A DNA stretch of 64,000 bases, from NCBI RefSeq assembly GCF_017255295.1, contig NZ_JAFKDE010000005.1, forward strand, positions 1 to 64,000, read 5' to 3'. Source of the DNA: Nitratireductor aquimarinus. Its GTDB lineage: Bacteria; Pseudomonadota; Alphaproteobacteria; Rhizobiales; Rhizobiaceae. The translations under genes were made by a program, and so were the position numbers. The notes under the pieces are model-generated. The model was given only the letters and a program-made list of their open reading frames with translations, did not search any database and was not told the DNA's origin. Numbering within the stretch: position 1 is the first letter of the stretch; the number at the start of each line of letters is the position of its first letter. Positions 24,448-31,007 of the stretch are shown one piece after another.

Positions 24448-24683
24448 TCGGCGGCCTCCCGAATAGGTCGGAATGACGTTGCGGTCGTGAACAATTCTTC
24501 AACGCCGTTGCTGTCTGCAGCATCAGCCAACATCGAGAGGAGCCGCAGAATGGCACCACTTGGCTTTCGCCCATTCTCCAAATGGGAAACGGTTGAGCGG
24601 TCGACGCCGAGAAACTCGGCCATCCGCTCTTGCTTCCAATTGATGCGCAGGCGAAGCGCTTTGACGTCGCAGATATCACTCAT
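24444..24683 (-). CDS. Cro-like XRE helix-turn-helix protein
   Basis: 79 residues from the ATG at 24683; a longer frame upstream would run through the operators, so the short start is chosen. Residues 8-50 are an XRE HTH: LRLRINWKQERMAEFLGVDR, STVSHLENGRKPSG. It is divergent from the repressor across two operator copies, the Cro position. It ends REAAE with the ribosome site for the next gene in those codons. Likely the lytic counterpart of the repressor. Confidence 0.85.
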   Translation of the reverse strand: MSDICDVKALRLRINWKQERMAEFLGVDRSTVSHLENGRKPSGAILRLLSMLADAADSNGVEELFTTATSFRPIREAAE

Positions 24684-24692
24684 GGCGGAAAC

Positions 24693-24752
24693 GTGCATAA
24701 CGCACGGTTCATTGTCAAGTCGAAACGCACGGCTCAACTGTGCATTTTGCAC
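24693..24752. promoter_or_regulatory. Divergent operator/promoter region (O1, O2)
   Basis: O1 at 24693-24705 reads GTGCATAACGCAC (GTGCGTTATGCAC on the minus strand) and O2 at 24740-24752 reads GTGCATTTTGCAC. On the minus strand TTGACA (revcomp of 24713-24718) lies 7 bp before O1, so O1 overlaps the core promoter of the Cro-like gene. O2 abuts the repressor start codon at 24753, suitable for self-repression. A half-site CGCACGG lies at 24726-24732. Confidence 0.75.
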
Positions 24753-25445
24753 ATGATGGAACACGATGACAGGCCAGACAGCGCCAAAAGGCTTGAAAAG
24801 GCGCGCATCAGCAGAGGCTTCACGAGCGCAGCGGACGCCGCCCGCTACTTCGGATGGTCCTATGACACATACATCCAACATGAGAACGGCACACGCGGGA
24901 TTGTCCGCGCCGCACAGAGATATGCGAAAGCGTTTCGTGTAACGCCTGGCTGGCTACTTACAGGCGAAGGCGCTGGGCCAGGCGAACTGCCTGTGAACGG
25001 TGTAACGAGCGCAAGGATGGTGCGAGTGAAGGGCTTTGTCCAAGCTGGCCACTGGGCCGAAACGTGGGAGTGGCCGGATGACGACCAGTATACGGTTCCA
25101 GTACCTTTTGACGAGGGACTTTCGCCTTTCTCGCTCTACGGCGCAGAAACACGCGGCCCATCGATGGACAAACGCTACCCGCAAGGCACCGTTTTGATCT
25201 TCACAGACGCCATCGAGACGCACGAAGACGTCGAGATTGGCGCACGCTATATCGTCGAGAGAGAACGGCCGGACGGAATGCGCGAAGCCACGGTAAAAAC
25301 CCTCTGGCGAGATGACGCAGGTGAAATGTGGCTCCTCCCCGAGTCAAACGATCCGCGCTTCCAAGAGCCTATACCGGTAAACGGCGACGACGACGATACC
25401 ATCCGCATTGTCGGTCGCGTGCGTTACGCCGTCTCCCGAGAATAG
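24753..25445 (+). CDS. CI/LexA-type self-cleaving phage repressor
   Basis: 230 residues from the ATG at 24753 (a second ATG follows at 24756). Residues 11-70 are an HTH domain (SAKRLEKARISRGFTSAADA, YDTYIQHENGTRG). Residues 95-225 are an S24 peptidase domain with cleavage pair Ala98-Gly99 in FVQAGHW, nucleophile Ser137 in GPSMDK, and general base Lys182 in TVKTLW. RecA-stimulated cleavage would induce the prophage. Four matching operators flank the gene. Upstream in-frame starts would lie across O1/O2 and are rejected. Confidence 0.92.
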   Translation: MMEHDDRPDSAKRLEKARISRGFTSAADAARYFGWSYDTYIQHENGTRGIVRAAQRYAKAFRVTPGWLLTGEGAGPGELPVNGVTSARMVRVKGFVQAGHWAETWEWPDDDQYTVPVPFDEGLSPFSLYGAETRGPSMDKRYPQGTVLIFTDAIETHEDVEIGARYIVERERPDGMREATVKTLWRDDAGEMWLLPESNDPRFQEPIPVNGDDDDTIRIVGRVRYAVSRE

Positions 25446-25460
25446 CGAAAACGAGATAGC

Positions 25461-25507
25461 GTGCATTATGCACGTTTTTTCTTGACATAAATCTGTGCGT
25501 TATGCAC
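25461..25507 (+). promoter_or_regulatory. Operators O3 and O4 with promoter of the int operon
   Basis: O3 at 25461-25473 is the perfect palindrome GTGCATTATGCAC, 15 bases after the repressor stop. O4 at 25495-25507 is GTGCGTTATGCAC, 7 bp after TTGACA at 25482-25487. This matches exactly the TTGACA-N7-operator layout at O1 on the other strand. It should drive the rightward operon that ends in the integrase and be shut by the repressor. Confidence 0.78.
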
Positions 25508-25553
25508 TCTTCTCTCATTCCCCACCCGGGGACCACTCGAACGGAGAGATGCA

Positions 25554-25778
25554 ATGATCCAGTTTCAGAAGGCCGGAAATCCGGCCACGGAAGCCGCCCA
25601 CATCGAAACCGACCCCGTGAAGCTCATGGCCGACGCCATGCTGGTCATTCAGGGCGGCGGGCGCACGGTTGACCGCGATGCCCTTTCCCTTGAGGGCTTT
25701 TCCGCAGCTGAGATCGACAAACACGGCGTCGAGGCCCGCGACCTTGCCAATGCCCTGTCGCAGAGGCGGGCGGCATGA
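25554..25778 (+). CDS. Phage early protein, unknown function
   Basis: 74 residues with GGAGAG about seven bases before the ATG. First gene of the rightward operon after O4. Sequence MIQFQKAGNPATEAAHIETD, then a helix-rich end. No domain recognised. Stop overlaps the next start (ATGA). Confidence 0.7.
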   Translation: MIQFQKAGNPATEAAHIETDPVKLMADAMLVIQGGGRTVDRDALSLEGFSAAEIDKHGVEARDLANALSQRRAA

Positions 25779-25885
25779 AAGCCGCCCTCGCCTTTCTGGC
25801 ACGCCGCCGCATCGAGCGCGCGGCCATGATGGCGCTGGCCCTCGCCTACGGCGTCGGCCTGCCGCTCATCTACGCGACCACGTGA
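25775..25885 (+). CDS. 36-residue membrane peptide
   Basis: MKAALAFLARRRIERAAMMA followed by LALAYGVGLPLIYATT: basic start and one hydrophobic helix. It overlaps the previous stop by 4 bases, which supports it. Function unknown. Confidence 0.5.
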   Translation: MKAALAFLARRRIERAAMMALALAYGVGLPLIYATT

Positions 25886-25898
25886 TGAGGGCGGCGTC

Positions 25899-26039
25899 AT
25901 GTCTCCCGTCCTCGCCACCCTCGCCGGCGCAGCGTTCGGCCTTTGCCTTGTCGCGGCGCTGATCATCGCCCTGAAACGCCGCGAGCGCCGCACCGGCGCC
26001 GACGATTTCCTTTCAGACAAGAACGATTGGGGAATGTGA
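25899..26039 (+). CDS. 46-residue single-pass membrane protein
   Basis: MSPVLATLAGAAFGLCLVAA then LIIALKRRERRTGADD: an N-terminal membrane helix followed by a basic and then acidic tail. Its stop shares a base with the start of the next gene (TGATG). Function unknown. Confidence 0.6.
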   Translation: MSPVLATLAGAAFGLCLVAALIIALKRRERRTGADDFLSDKNDWGM

Positions 26040-26284
26040 TGGCTGCGCAGCCGCCGCCGCTGACCAAGCGTCAGCGCCACGTCCTTTTTCTGCAGGGCGC
26101 GCTGAACCGCGTGGCGCACTGCTACACCCCGCCTGCCCGACCAGATGCACTGGCCGAGTTCCTGCTCGGCGGCGAAATGGTCGACCGCGGCTACATCGCG
26201 ATCACCGATCTGGCCGGCGCGAAATCCTTCATCGACGACATCAGAACAGGCCGCAGGCCGGTTCGGGAGGAAGCCCATGGCTGA
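26039..26284 (+). CDS. Phage early protein, unknown function
   Basis: 81 residues from the ATG at 26039. Helical pattern KRQRHVLFLQGALNRVAHCY, LAEFLLGGEMVDRGYIAITD. No known domain seen. It shares its start with the previous stop and overlaps the next gene by 8 bases. Confidence 0.65.
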   Translation: MAAQPPPLTKRQRHVLFLQGALNRVAHCYTPPARPDALAEFLLGGEMVDRGYIAITDLAGAKSFIDDIRTGRRPVREEAHG

Positions 26285-26564
26285 CCGCACGAACACCAAA
26301 TGCCGCAACTGCGGCAACGCCATGCCGCCATCCAACTTCCGCGCTTGCGAGGCCTGCCGAGCCGAATGGCGGCAATACGCCAGAAAGCCCGGAGGCCCGG
26401 CCGAACAGCGCGAGCTGCTTGAAGAGCTCATCGCCGTCACGAAAGACGTGACACGCATGCTTGAGGCCGTCCGCTACACCTCCGGCCTGGGCCAAGGCCA
26501 ACTCGACCGCCTGCAGAAAGCGAAATCCGCGATCATCAGGGCGGAAGGAGCATTCAAGCAATGA
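26277..26564 (+). CDS. Zinc-ribbon phage protein
   Basis: 95 residues starting MADRTNTKCRNCGNAMPPSN, with CRNC and CEAC forming a four-Cys zinc ribbon in the first 30 residues, then a helical region QRELLEELIAVTKDVTRMLE. Probably a small DNA- or protein-binding factor. Operon overlap of 4 bases downstream. Confidence 0.7.
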   Translation: MADRTNTKCRNCGNAMPPSNFRACEACRAEWRQYARKPGGPAEQRELLEELIAVTKDVTRMLEAVRYTSGLGQGQLDRLQKAKSAIIRAEGAFKQ

Positions 26565-26845
26565 CCATCGAAACCCATGACGGCCGCACGCAGGTCACCT
26601 GCGACCACTGCCCGGCCTGCTACCCGAACACCTACGCCCGCGAAGATTTCGACGTGATGATCGCCGACGCAAGAACGGCCGGCTGGCGCATCGTGAAGGC
26701 GAAGGTCGACTCGGCAAGCGGCGAAGGCACGGTCGAGCTTTTTGGCCAGACTCCACGGATAGCCGGGGCGAAATTAAGGAGACAGCCCTATCTCCACGTC
26801 TGCCCGAACTGCCAGTCGCTGCCTGAAGAGCATCGGAGGATCTAG
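26561..26845 (+). CDS. Zinc-binding phage protein
   Basis: 94 residues with CDHCPACYPN near the N-terminus and CPNC near the C-terminus, so a metal site made from both ends is likely. Central part VMIADARTAGWRIVKAK is alpha/beta. Function unknown. It follows the other zinc-ribbon gene by a 4-base overlap. Confidence 0.65.
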   Translation: MTIETHDGRTQVTCDHCPACYPNTYAREDFDVMIADARTAGWRIVKAKVDSASGEGTVELFGQTPRIAGAKLRRQPYLHVCPNCQSLPEEHRRI

Positions 26846-26847
26846 GT

Positions 26848-27030
26848 ATGAGCCGCGCACTCGCGCTTACACAAAGACAGGTCCGCGCCCTTTGTGAGGG
26901 GGCGAAGAAGGCGGGTTTTGCCCCCATTGTTCAGATTGGCAACGTCCTGGTACGGCTTGTTCCGGAGGAGCACGCCATCCCCGAACGCCCGGACGGCAAG
27001 CTTGACAAAGAAGAACAGGGCTATTTCTGA
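26848..27030 (+). CDS. Small protein upstream of integrase, possible excisionase-type
   Basis: 60 residues: MSRALALTQRQVRALCEGAK, then KAGFAPIVQIGNVLVRLVPE. Basic helix followed by a strand pair, as in small DNA-bending factors. Its stop shares a base with the integrase start, so both are made together. Excisionase is inferred from position only. Confidence 0.5.
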   Translation: MSRALALTQRQVRALCEGAKKAGFAPIVQIGNVLVRLVPEEHAIPERPDGKLDKEEQGYF

Positions 27031-28070
27031 TGTCGGATATGCCGCGTCGTCGCAAACCATATGTCCAGAAGGAAATCACACGCCACAACACGACAGTGTG
27101 GTATTTTCGGCGCGGAAAAGGCCCAAGGATCAGACTCCCTGGCCCCTATGACAGCGATGAGTTCAATGCAGCTTACGAGGCTGCACTTTCCGGCGAAACA
27201 CAACACCGCCGCTCCTCGCTGCTGGAACACAGGCAGGGGTCGGTAGCCTGGCTCATCCGACAGTACCGGCTCTCTGCTGCATACCGGAATCTTGCCGACA
27301 TCACGCGAAAGAATCGTGACGCGATCCTGAAACAGGTCGAGCAGACCGCGGGCAACCTCACTGCGGCAAAAATCACGCCGGACCACATTCGGGCTGGATT
27401 GAAACGGCGAGAAGGAAAGCCAGGATCTCAGCGCAACTTCCTTCGCGCCATGCGACACCTTTTTCAGTGGGCGGTGCCAGAGCACGTGCCATCCGATCCA
27501 ACGGCGGGGGAAAAGGTAAGGATGCCGAAAACTCAGGGGCACGCACCATGGTCCGTCGACATGATCGACAGATACCACGCCAAGCACAAGCTGGGGACAA
27601 AGGCGCGGCTTGCGATGGACCTAATGCTCTATACGGGCCTTCGCCGATCAGACGTGGTCAGACTGGGCCCTCAGCATATACGTGACGGTGTGTTGACGAT
27701 CAGGCTCAAGAAGTCGCAGGAACTCACCGAAGTGATCCTGCCCGTGCTTCCTCCGCTGAAGGAGAGCATCGACGCCACGGAAGTGGGTGACCTGGCGTTT
27801 CTGGTAACGCAATACGGGAAACCATTCACTGCCGCCGGTTTTGGCAACTGGTTCGCGGATCAATGCATTGATGCCGGCGTCGAAGGGCGGGCGCATGGCC
27901 TGCGCAAGGCAGCAGCAACCTTCGCGGCAGACAATGGGGCCACGCCTCACGAACTGATGGCGATCTTTGGATGGCAGAATCTCAAGGAGGCGGAGACCTA
28001 CACTAAGGCCGCCGATAGGAAGCGCGCAGCTCTAAAGCGTGCGCATCTCATTCTCAGGACCAAAGCATGA
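27030..28070 (+). CDS. int: Tyrosine recombinase (phage integrase)
   Basis: 346 residues. N-terminal DNA-binding part with SVAWLIRQYRLSAAYRNLAD, core-binding helices, then the catalytic domain: Arg in LMLYTGLRRSDVVRL, HGLRKAAATFAA giving H-x-x-R, GW in IFGWQNLKEAETYTKAA where Trp replaces the second His and Tyr is the nucleophile. It integrates the phage, evidently at the adjacent tRNA-Glu, whose 3' end is 80 bases away. Last gene of the O4 operon. Confidence 0.93.
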   Translation: MSDMPRRRKPYVQKEITRHNTTVWYFRRGKGPRIRLPGPYDSDEFNAAYEAALSGETQHRRSSLLEHRQGSVAWLIRQYRLSAAYRNLADITRKNRDAILKQVEQTAGNLTAAKITPDHIRAGLKRREGKPGSQRNFLRAMRHLFQWAVPEHVPSDPTAGEKVRMPKTQGHAPWSVDMIDRYHAKHKLGTKARLAMDLMLYTGLRRSDVVRLGPQHIRDGVLTIRLKKSQELTEVILPVLPPLKESIDATEVGDLAFLVTQYGKPFTAAGFGNWFADQCIDAGVEGRAHGLRKAAATFAADNGATPHELMAIFGWQNLKEAETYTKAADRKRAALKRAHLILRTKA

Positions 28071-28079
28071 ACTTCTATT

Positions 28080-28104
28080 CCCGCACCTTGTTCTCCGGTG
28101 CGGG
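28080..28104 (+). terminator. Hairpin after int
   Basis: CCCGCACC (28080-28087) pairs with GGTGCGGG (28097-28104), loop of 9. A second inverted repeat ATTTGGC/GCCAAAT (28106-28112, 28119-28125) follows. No long U-tract. They could end the int transcript or be arm sites near attachment. Confidence 0.45.
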
Positions 28105-28149
28105 GATTTGGCCGGAAAGCCAAATGAAATCAATGCCACTGGAACGGAA

Positions 28150-28225
28150 TGGCACTCCCAAGGGGACTCGAACCCCTGTTTCCGCCGTGAGAGGGCGGCG
28201 TCCTAGACCGCTAGACGATGGGAGC
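28150..28225 (-). tRNA. tRNA-Glu (anticodon CUC), prophage attachment site
   Basis: 76 bases with encoded CCA. Acceptor GCTCCCA pairs with TGGGAGT (one G-U), anticodon stem CCGCC/GGCGG, loop CTCTCAC with anticodon CUC, T arm CAGGGGTTCGAGTCCCCTT. The 3' end faces the phage integrase, so the integrated phage has probably restored the gene's 3' part and attR lies within about 28150-28190. Confidence 0.95.
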
Positions 28226-28294
28226 GCAGCGATTGCGGCGATATAGGCGCGTTCGCGGCCGAATGCAACAGCCGTTTTGCGATCTTTGTGAATT

Positions 28295-28314
28295 CGGCCA
28301 AGTTTTTTTGGCCG
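28295..28314. terminator. Inverted repeat downstream of the small membrane-protein gene
   Basis: CGGCCAA at 28295-28301 and TTGGCCG at 28308-28314 form a 7-bp stem, 11 bases past the stop of the minus-strand gene at 28325. It lacks a following U-run, so terminator function is only possible. Confidence 0.35.
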
Positions 28315-28324
28315 ACCCCGATCA

Positions 28325-28699
28325 TCAGGGCTGCAACGTAAACCGTGCAGCCATGTTACCGTTCGAAAGATCGTAAAGACGAAGCTCTTCATCGCCATCG
28401 GCCAGACGCACATGCAGGGAGATCCGCGCGCCGTCGAGCGACTGCGAAAGAACCCGTGCGCCCTCAGGCAGATCGATCACGCCTTCCATGGCGTCACCCG
28501 GCAGGGCAATCGCGTCCGCCGGCTCCTCCGGCTTCTCGCTCAGCGTCTTGTAGACAAAGGCGAGCACGACCGCCATAACCGCGGTGAACAGAATGGCCAG
28601 ATTGATGCCCATGAAGCGGACCATCTTGCGGCGCACTCGCTCGGCTGCCGGATCGAGCGTCTCCTGCTCCGGGGTTTCCTGTTCTTCTGGCGTGGCCAT
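28325..28699 (-). CDS. Conserved small membrane protein
   Basis: 124 residues: an acidic N-terminus, one membrane helix (MGINLAILFTAVMAVVLAFV), then a periplasmic beta-rich domain of about 70 residues ending DLSNGNMAARFTLQP. Similar proteins lie beside rluD-type genes in Rhizobiales (recalled, sometimes called DUF6476). Divergent from the pseudouridine synthase gene with only 26 bases between start codons. Function unknown. Confidence 0.7.
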   Translation of the reverse strand: MATPEEQETPEQETLDPAAERVRRKMVRFMGINLAILFTAVMAVVLAFVYKTLSEKPEEPADAIALPGDAMEGVIDLPEGARVLSQSLDGARISLHVRLADGDEELRLYDLSNGNMAARFTLQP

Positions 28700-28725
28700 G
28701 TCTCACCGTTTTGAAAGCAATCTCA

Positions 28726-29775
28726 ATGCGCGATCCTGATACCGAAGACCACAACGAATGGGAAGACGCAGACGCAAGCAAAGCGTTCACCGTTGACCCC
28801 GAAGACGCCGGAGAGCGGCTGGATCGCTGGCTTTCGGGCCGGCTGGGCGCGGCGGTTTCACGCAGCCGCCTGCAGTCGCTCATTCGCGCAGGCGCCGTTC
28901 GCTGCGACGAAATCCCGGTCACCGAGACCAAGCACAAGGTTGCGGAAGGCGAGGTTTACGCCCTCATCGTGCCCGAGGCGGAGCCGGCGGAACCGGAGCC
29001 CGAACCCATCCCGCTCGATGTTCTCTATGAAGACGCCTCGCTGATCGTCATCAACAAACCGGCTGGCCTCGTGGTGCACCCCGCCCCCGGCAACTGGTCG
29101 GGCACACTGGTCAACGCGCTGCTTCACCATTGCGGCGACAGCCTCGCCGGCATTGGCGGCGTGCGCCGACCCGGCATTGTTCATCGCCTCGACCGCGACA
29201 CCACGGGCGTAATGGTCGTGGCCAAGACCGACAATGCCCACCGCATCCTGTCGGAAGCCTTTGCCGATCACGGTCGCAGCGGCGACCTGGAACGCGCCTA
29301 CACCGCCCTTGTCTGGGGCGCGCCGGAGCGCATGGCAGGCACGATCGACGCGCCGCTTGGCCGCCATGCGCAGAGCCGCACGCTGCGCGCCGTGGTGCCC
29401 GCCGGCCGCAGCGACGCCCGCCACGCCGTCACCCGCTACAAGGTCGAGAAGCGCTATGGAACCGATGGCGCGGGCAATGCATTTGCTTCACGGGTGGAAT
29501 GCCGGCTGGAGACCGGACGCACGCACCAGATCCGCGTGCACATGGCGCATATCGGCCATCCGCTCATCGGCGACCGGGATTACGCCCGCGCCTTCCGCAC
29601 CAAGGCCAACAGGTTACCCGAGGAGATACGCCCCACAGTCGCCGCTTTTCCGCGTCAGGCTCTGCATGCTCACCTTCTCGCCTTCCGGCATCCGGAAACC
29701 GAAGAACTGATGCGTTTCGAGGCCGATCTGCCCGCCGATCTGCTGGCATTGACAAAGGCACTTGATATTTTGTAA
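28726..29775 (+). CDS. rluD: RluA/RluD-family 23S rRNA pseudouridine synthase
   Basis: 349 residues from the ATG at 28726; a TTG at 28711 is a less likely start. S4 RNA-binding domain at residues 20-75 (ERLDRWLSGRLGAAVSRSRL), then the synthase domain with NKPAGLVVHPAPGNWSGT and the catalytic HRLDRDTTG where Asp attacks uridine. C-terminal ETGRTHQIRVHMAHIGHPLI is typical. RluD modifies helix 69 of 23S rRNA. The gene precedes rpoH, a common alphaproteobacterial order. Confidence 0.93.
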   Translation: MRDPDTEDHNEWEDADASKAFTVDPEDAGERLDRWLSGRLGAAVSRSRLQSLIRAGAVRCDEIPVTETKHKVAEGEVYALIVPEAEPAEPEPEPIPLDVLYEDASLIVINKPAGLVVHPAPGNWSGTLVNALLHHCGDSLAGIGGVRRPGIVHRLDRDTTGVMVVAKTDNAHRILSEAFADHGRSGDLERAYTALVWGAPERMAGTIDAPLGRHAQSRTLRAVVPAGRSDARHAVTRYKVEKRYGTDGAGNAFASRVECRLETGRTHQIRVHMAHIGHPLIGDRDYARAFRTKANRLPEEIRPTVAAFPRQALHAHLLAFRHPETEELMRFEADLPADLLALTKALDIL

Positions 29776-29971
29776 TAGTCGGTACAATAATAGTGTCCAC
29801 CATCTGGTGACACAATGTTGACAGCAGAGTGAGACTTTAACTGTCGGGAATCGTTCCTATATGGGATATGGTGCGGTGCATCAAAGATGATCGCGCTGTT
29901 TCCCATCCCAGCAAACGCCAAGACATAAGGCGTCCCCGCATGAGGGCGGATCCGGCAAAGGAGGGTGCTTA
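29776..29971 (+). promoter_or_regulatory. rpoH leader/promoter region
   Basis: A 196-base gap before rpoH. TTGACA at 29818-29823 could be a -35 box; I see no strong -10 at standard spacing. AAGGAGGG at 29958-29965 is a strong ribosome site seven bases before the ATG. Confidence 0.45.
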
Positions 29972-30895
29972 ATGGCCCAGACATTACCCAGCGTCGCCAC
30001 GGGCGAAGGCGGTCTGACCCGCTACCTGGAGGAAATTCGCCGTTTCCCCATGCTGCAGCCCGAAGAAGAGTACATGCTTGCGAAGCGCTATTCGGAGCAT
30101 GACGACACGGCGGCTGCGCACAGGCTCGTGACAAGCCACCTGCGCCTCGTGGCCAAGATCGCCATGGGGTATCGCGGTTATGGCCTGCCGATCGGCGAAG
30201 TCATTTCCGAAGGCAATGTCGGCCTCATGCAGGCCGTCAAGAAATTCGAACCGGAGCGCGGCTTCCGCCTCGCCACCTATGCGATGTGGTGGATCAAGGC
30301 CTCGATCCAGGAATATATCCTGCGCTCGTGGAGCCTCGTGAAGATGGGCACCACGGCCAACCAGAAACGGCTGTTCTTCAACCTGCGCAAGGTGAAGAGC
30401 AAGATTCAGGCGCTCGATGACGGCGACCTGAACCCCGAGCAGGTTTCCGAAATCGCCACCCGTCTCAAAGTGAGCGAGGAAGAAGTCGTGTCGATGAACC
30501 GTCGCCTGTCGGGCGATGCGTCCCTCAACGCGCCGATCCGCGCCACGGAAGGCGAGTCCGGCGAGTGGCAGGACTGGCTGGTGGATGACGGCGAGAGCCA
30601 GGAAGACATGCTGGCCGAACAGGATGAGCTGGAGACACGCCGCCAGATGCTTGGCGACGCCATGTCCGTGCTCAACGACCGCGAGAAGCGCATCTTCCAG
30701 GCACGGCGTCTTTCCGAAGACCCGCTGACGCTGGAAGAACTGTCGGGCGAGTTTGACATCAGCCGCGAGCGCGTTCGCCAGATCGAGGTCCGCGCCTTCG
30801 AGAAGGTGCAGGAAGCGGTGCAGAATTCGGCCCGCCAGCAGGCGCTGGCTGCGAAGACACTGGCCGCCGAGGCCCATCGGCAGGCAGGCGCCTGA
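29972..30895 (+). CDS. rpoH: RNA polymerase sigma-32 (heat shock) factor
   Basis: 307 residues. Region 2 has RYSEHDDTAAAHRLVTSHLR and GYGLPIGEVISEGNVGLMQA, with the core-binding and -10 recognition helices (FRLATYAMWWIKASIQEYIL). The RpoH-specific box NQKRLFFNLRK is present. Region 4 has the -35 HTH ELSGEFDISRERVRQIEVRA. It directs heat-shock transcription. Strong ribosome site; a perfect terminator follows. Confidence 0.97.
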   Translation: MAQTLPSVATGEGGLTRYLEEIRRFPMLQPEEEYMLAKRYSEHDDTAAAHRLVTSHLRLVAKIAMGYRGYGLPIGEVISEGNVGLMQAVKKFEPERGFRLATYAMWWIKASIQEYILRSWSLVKMGTTANQKRLFFNLRKVKSKIQALDDGDLNPEQVSEIATRLKVSEEEVVSMNRRLSGDASLNAPIRATEGESGEWQDWLVDDGESQEDMLAEQDELETRRQMLGDAMSVLNDREKRIFQARRLSEDPLTLEELSGEFDISRERVRQIEVRAFEKVQEAVQNSARQQALAAKTLAAEAHRQAGA

Positions 30896-30920
30896 ACGCG
30901 CCTTCCGCAATTGAGAATGA

Positions 30921-30953
30921 AAAAAGCCGGCGGTGATCCCGCCGGCTTTTTTG
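30921..30953 (+). terminator. Rho-independent terminator of rpoH
   Basis: GCCGGCGG (30926-30933) pairs with CCGCCGGC (30939-30946) around a 5-base loop, flanked by A5 and T6. As A- and T-runs flank both sides it can work in both directions, ending rpoH and the convergent gene at 31008. Confidence 0.92.
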
Positions 30954-31007
30954 TTTCATCCAATTTCACGCCTGCCGTCAGACAGGGCGCCTGACCTGCA
31001 AGAGGCT

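Larger units (their letters stand above)
1..28149. mobile_element. Prophage, right-hand part (left end outside window)
   Basis: A continuous run of phage genes from a truncated tail-fibre gene to a tyrosine integrase, ending next to tRNA-Glu. The head and packaging genes are lambda-like (gpA, B, W, C, D, E types) and the baseplate genes are P2-like (V, W/gp25, J, I types), so the virion should have a contractile tail. Sheath, tube, tape-measure and lysis genes are not in the window and are expected to the left. The exact att core cannot be fixed because only one end is visible. Confidence 0.93.

Noticed and set aside
24630-24752. Upstream extension of the repressor gene
   Set aside because: It would place coding sequence over both operators O1 and O2, and its residues do not look like a repressor N-terminus.
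23866-24756. A 296-residue plus-strand frame across the tRNA
   Set aside because: It contains the typical artefact of translating tRNA sequence (GQIRTADLLGMNQ) and runs antisense to the Cro-like gene.
28106-28125. ATTTGGC/GCCAAAT repeat as the attR core
   Set aside because: It lies outside the tRNA, and the usual crossover is in the tRNA 3' part; there is no second copy in the window to compare.
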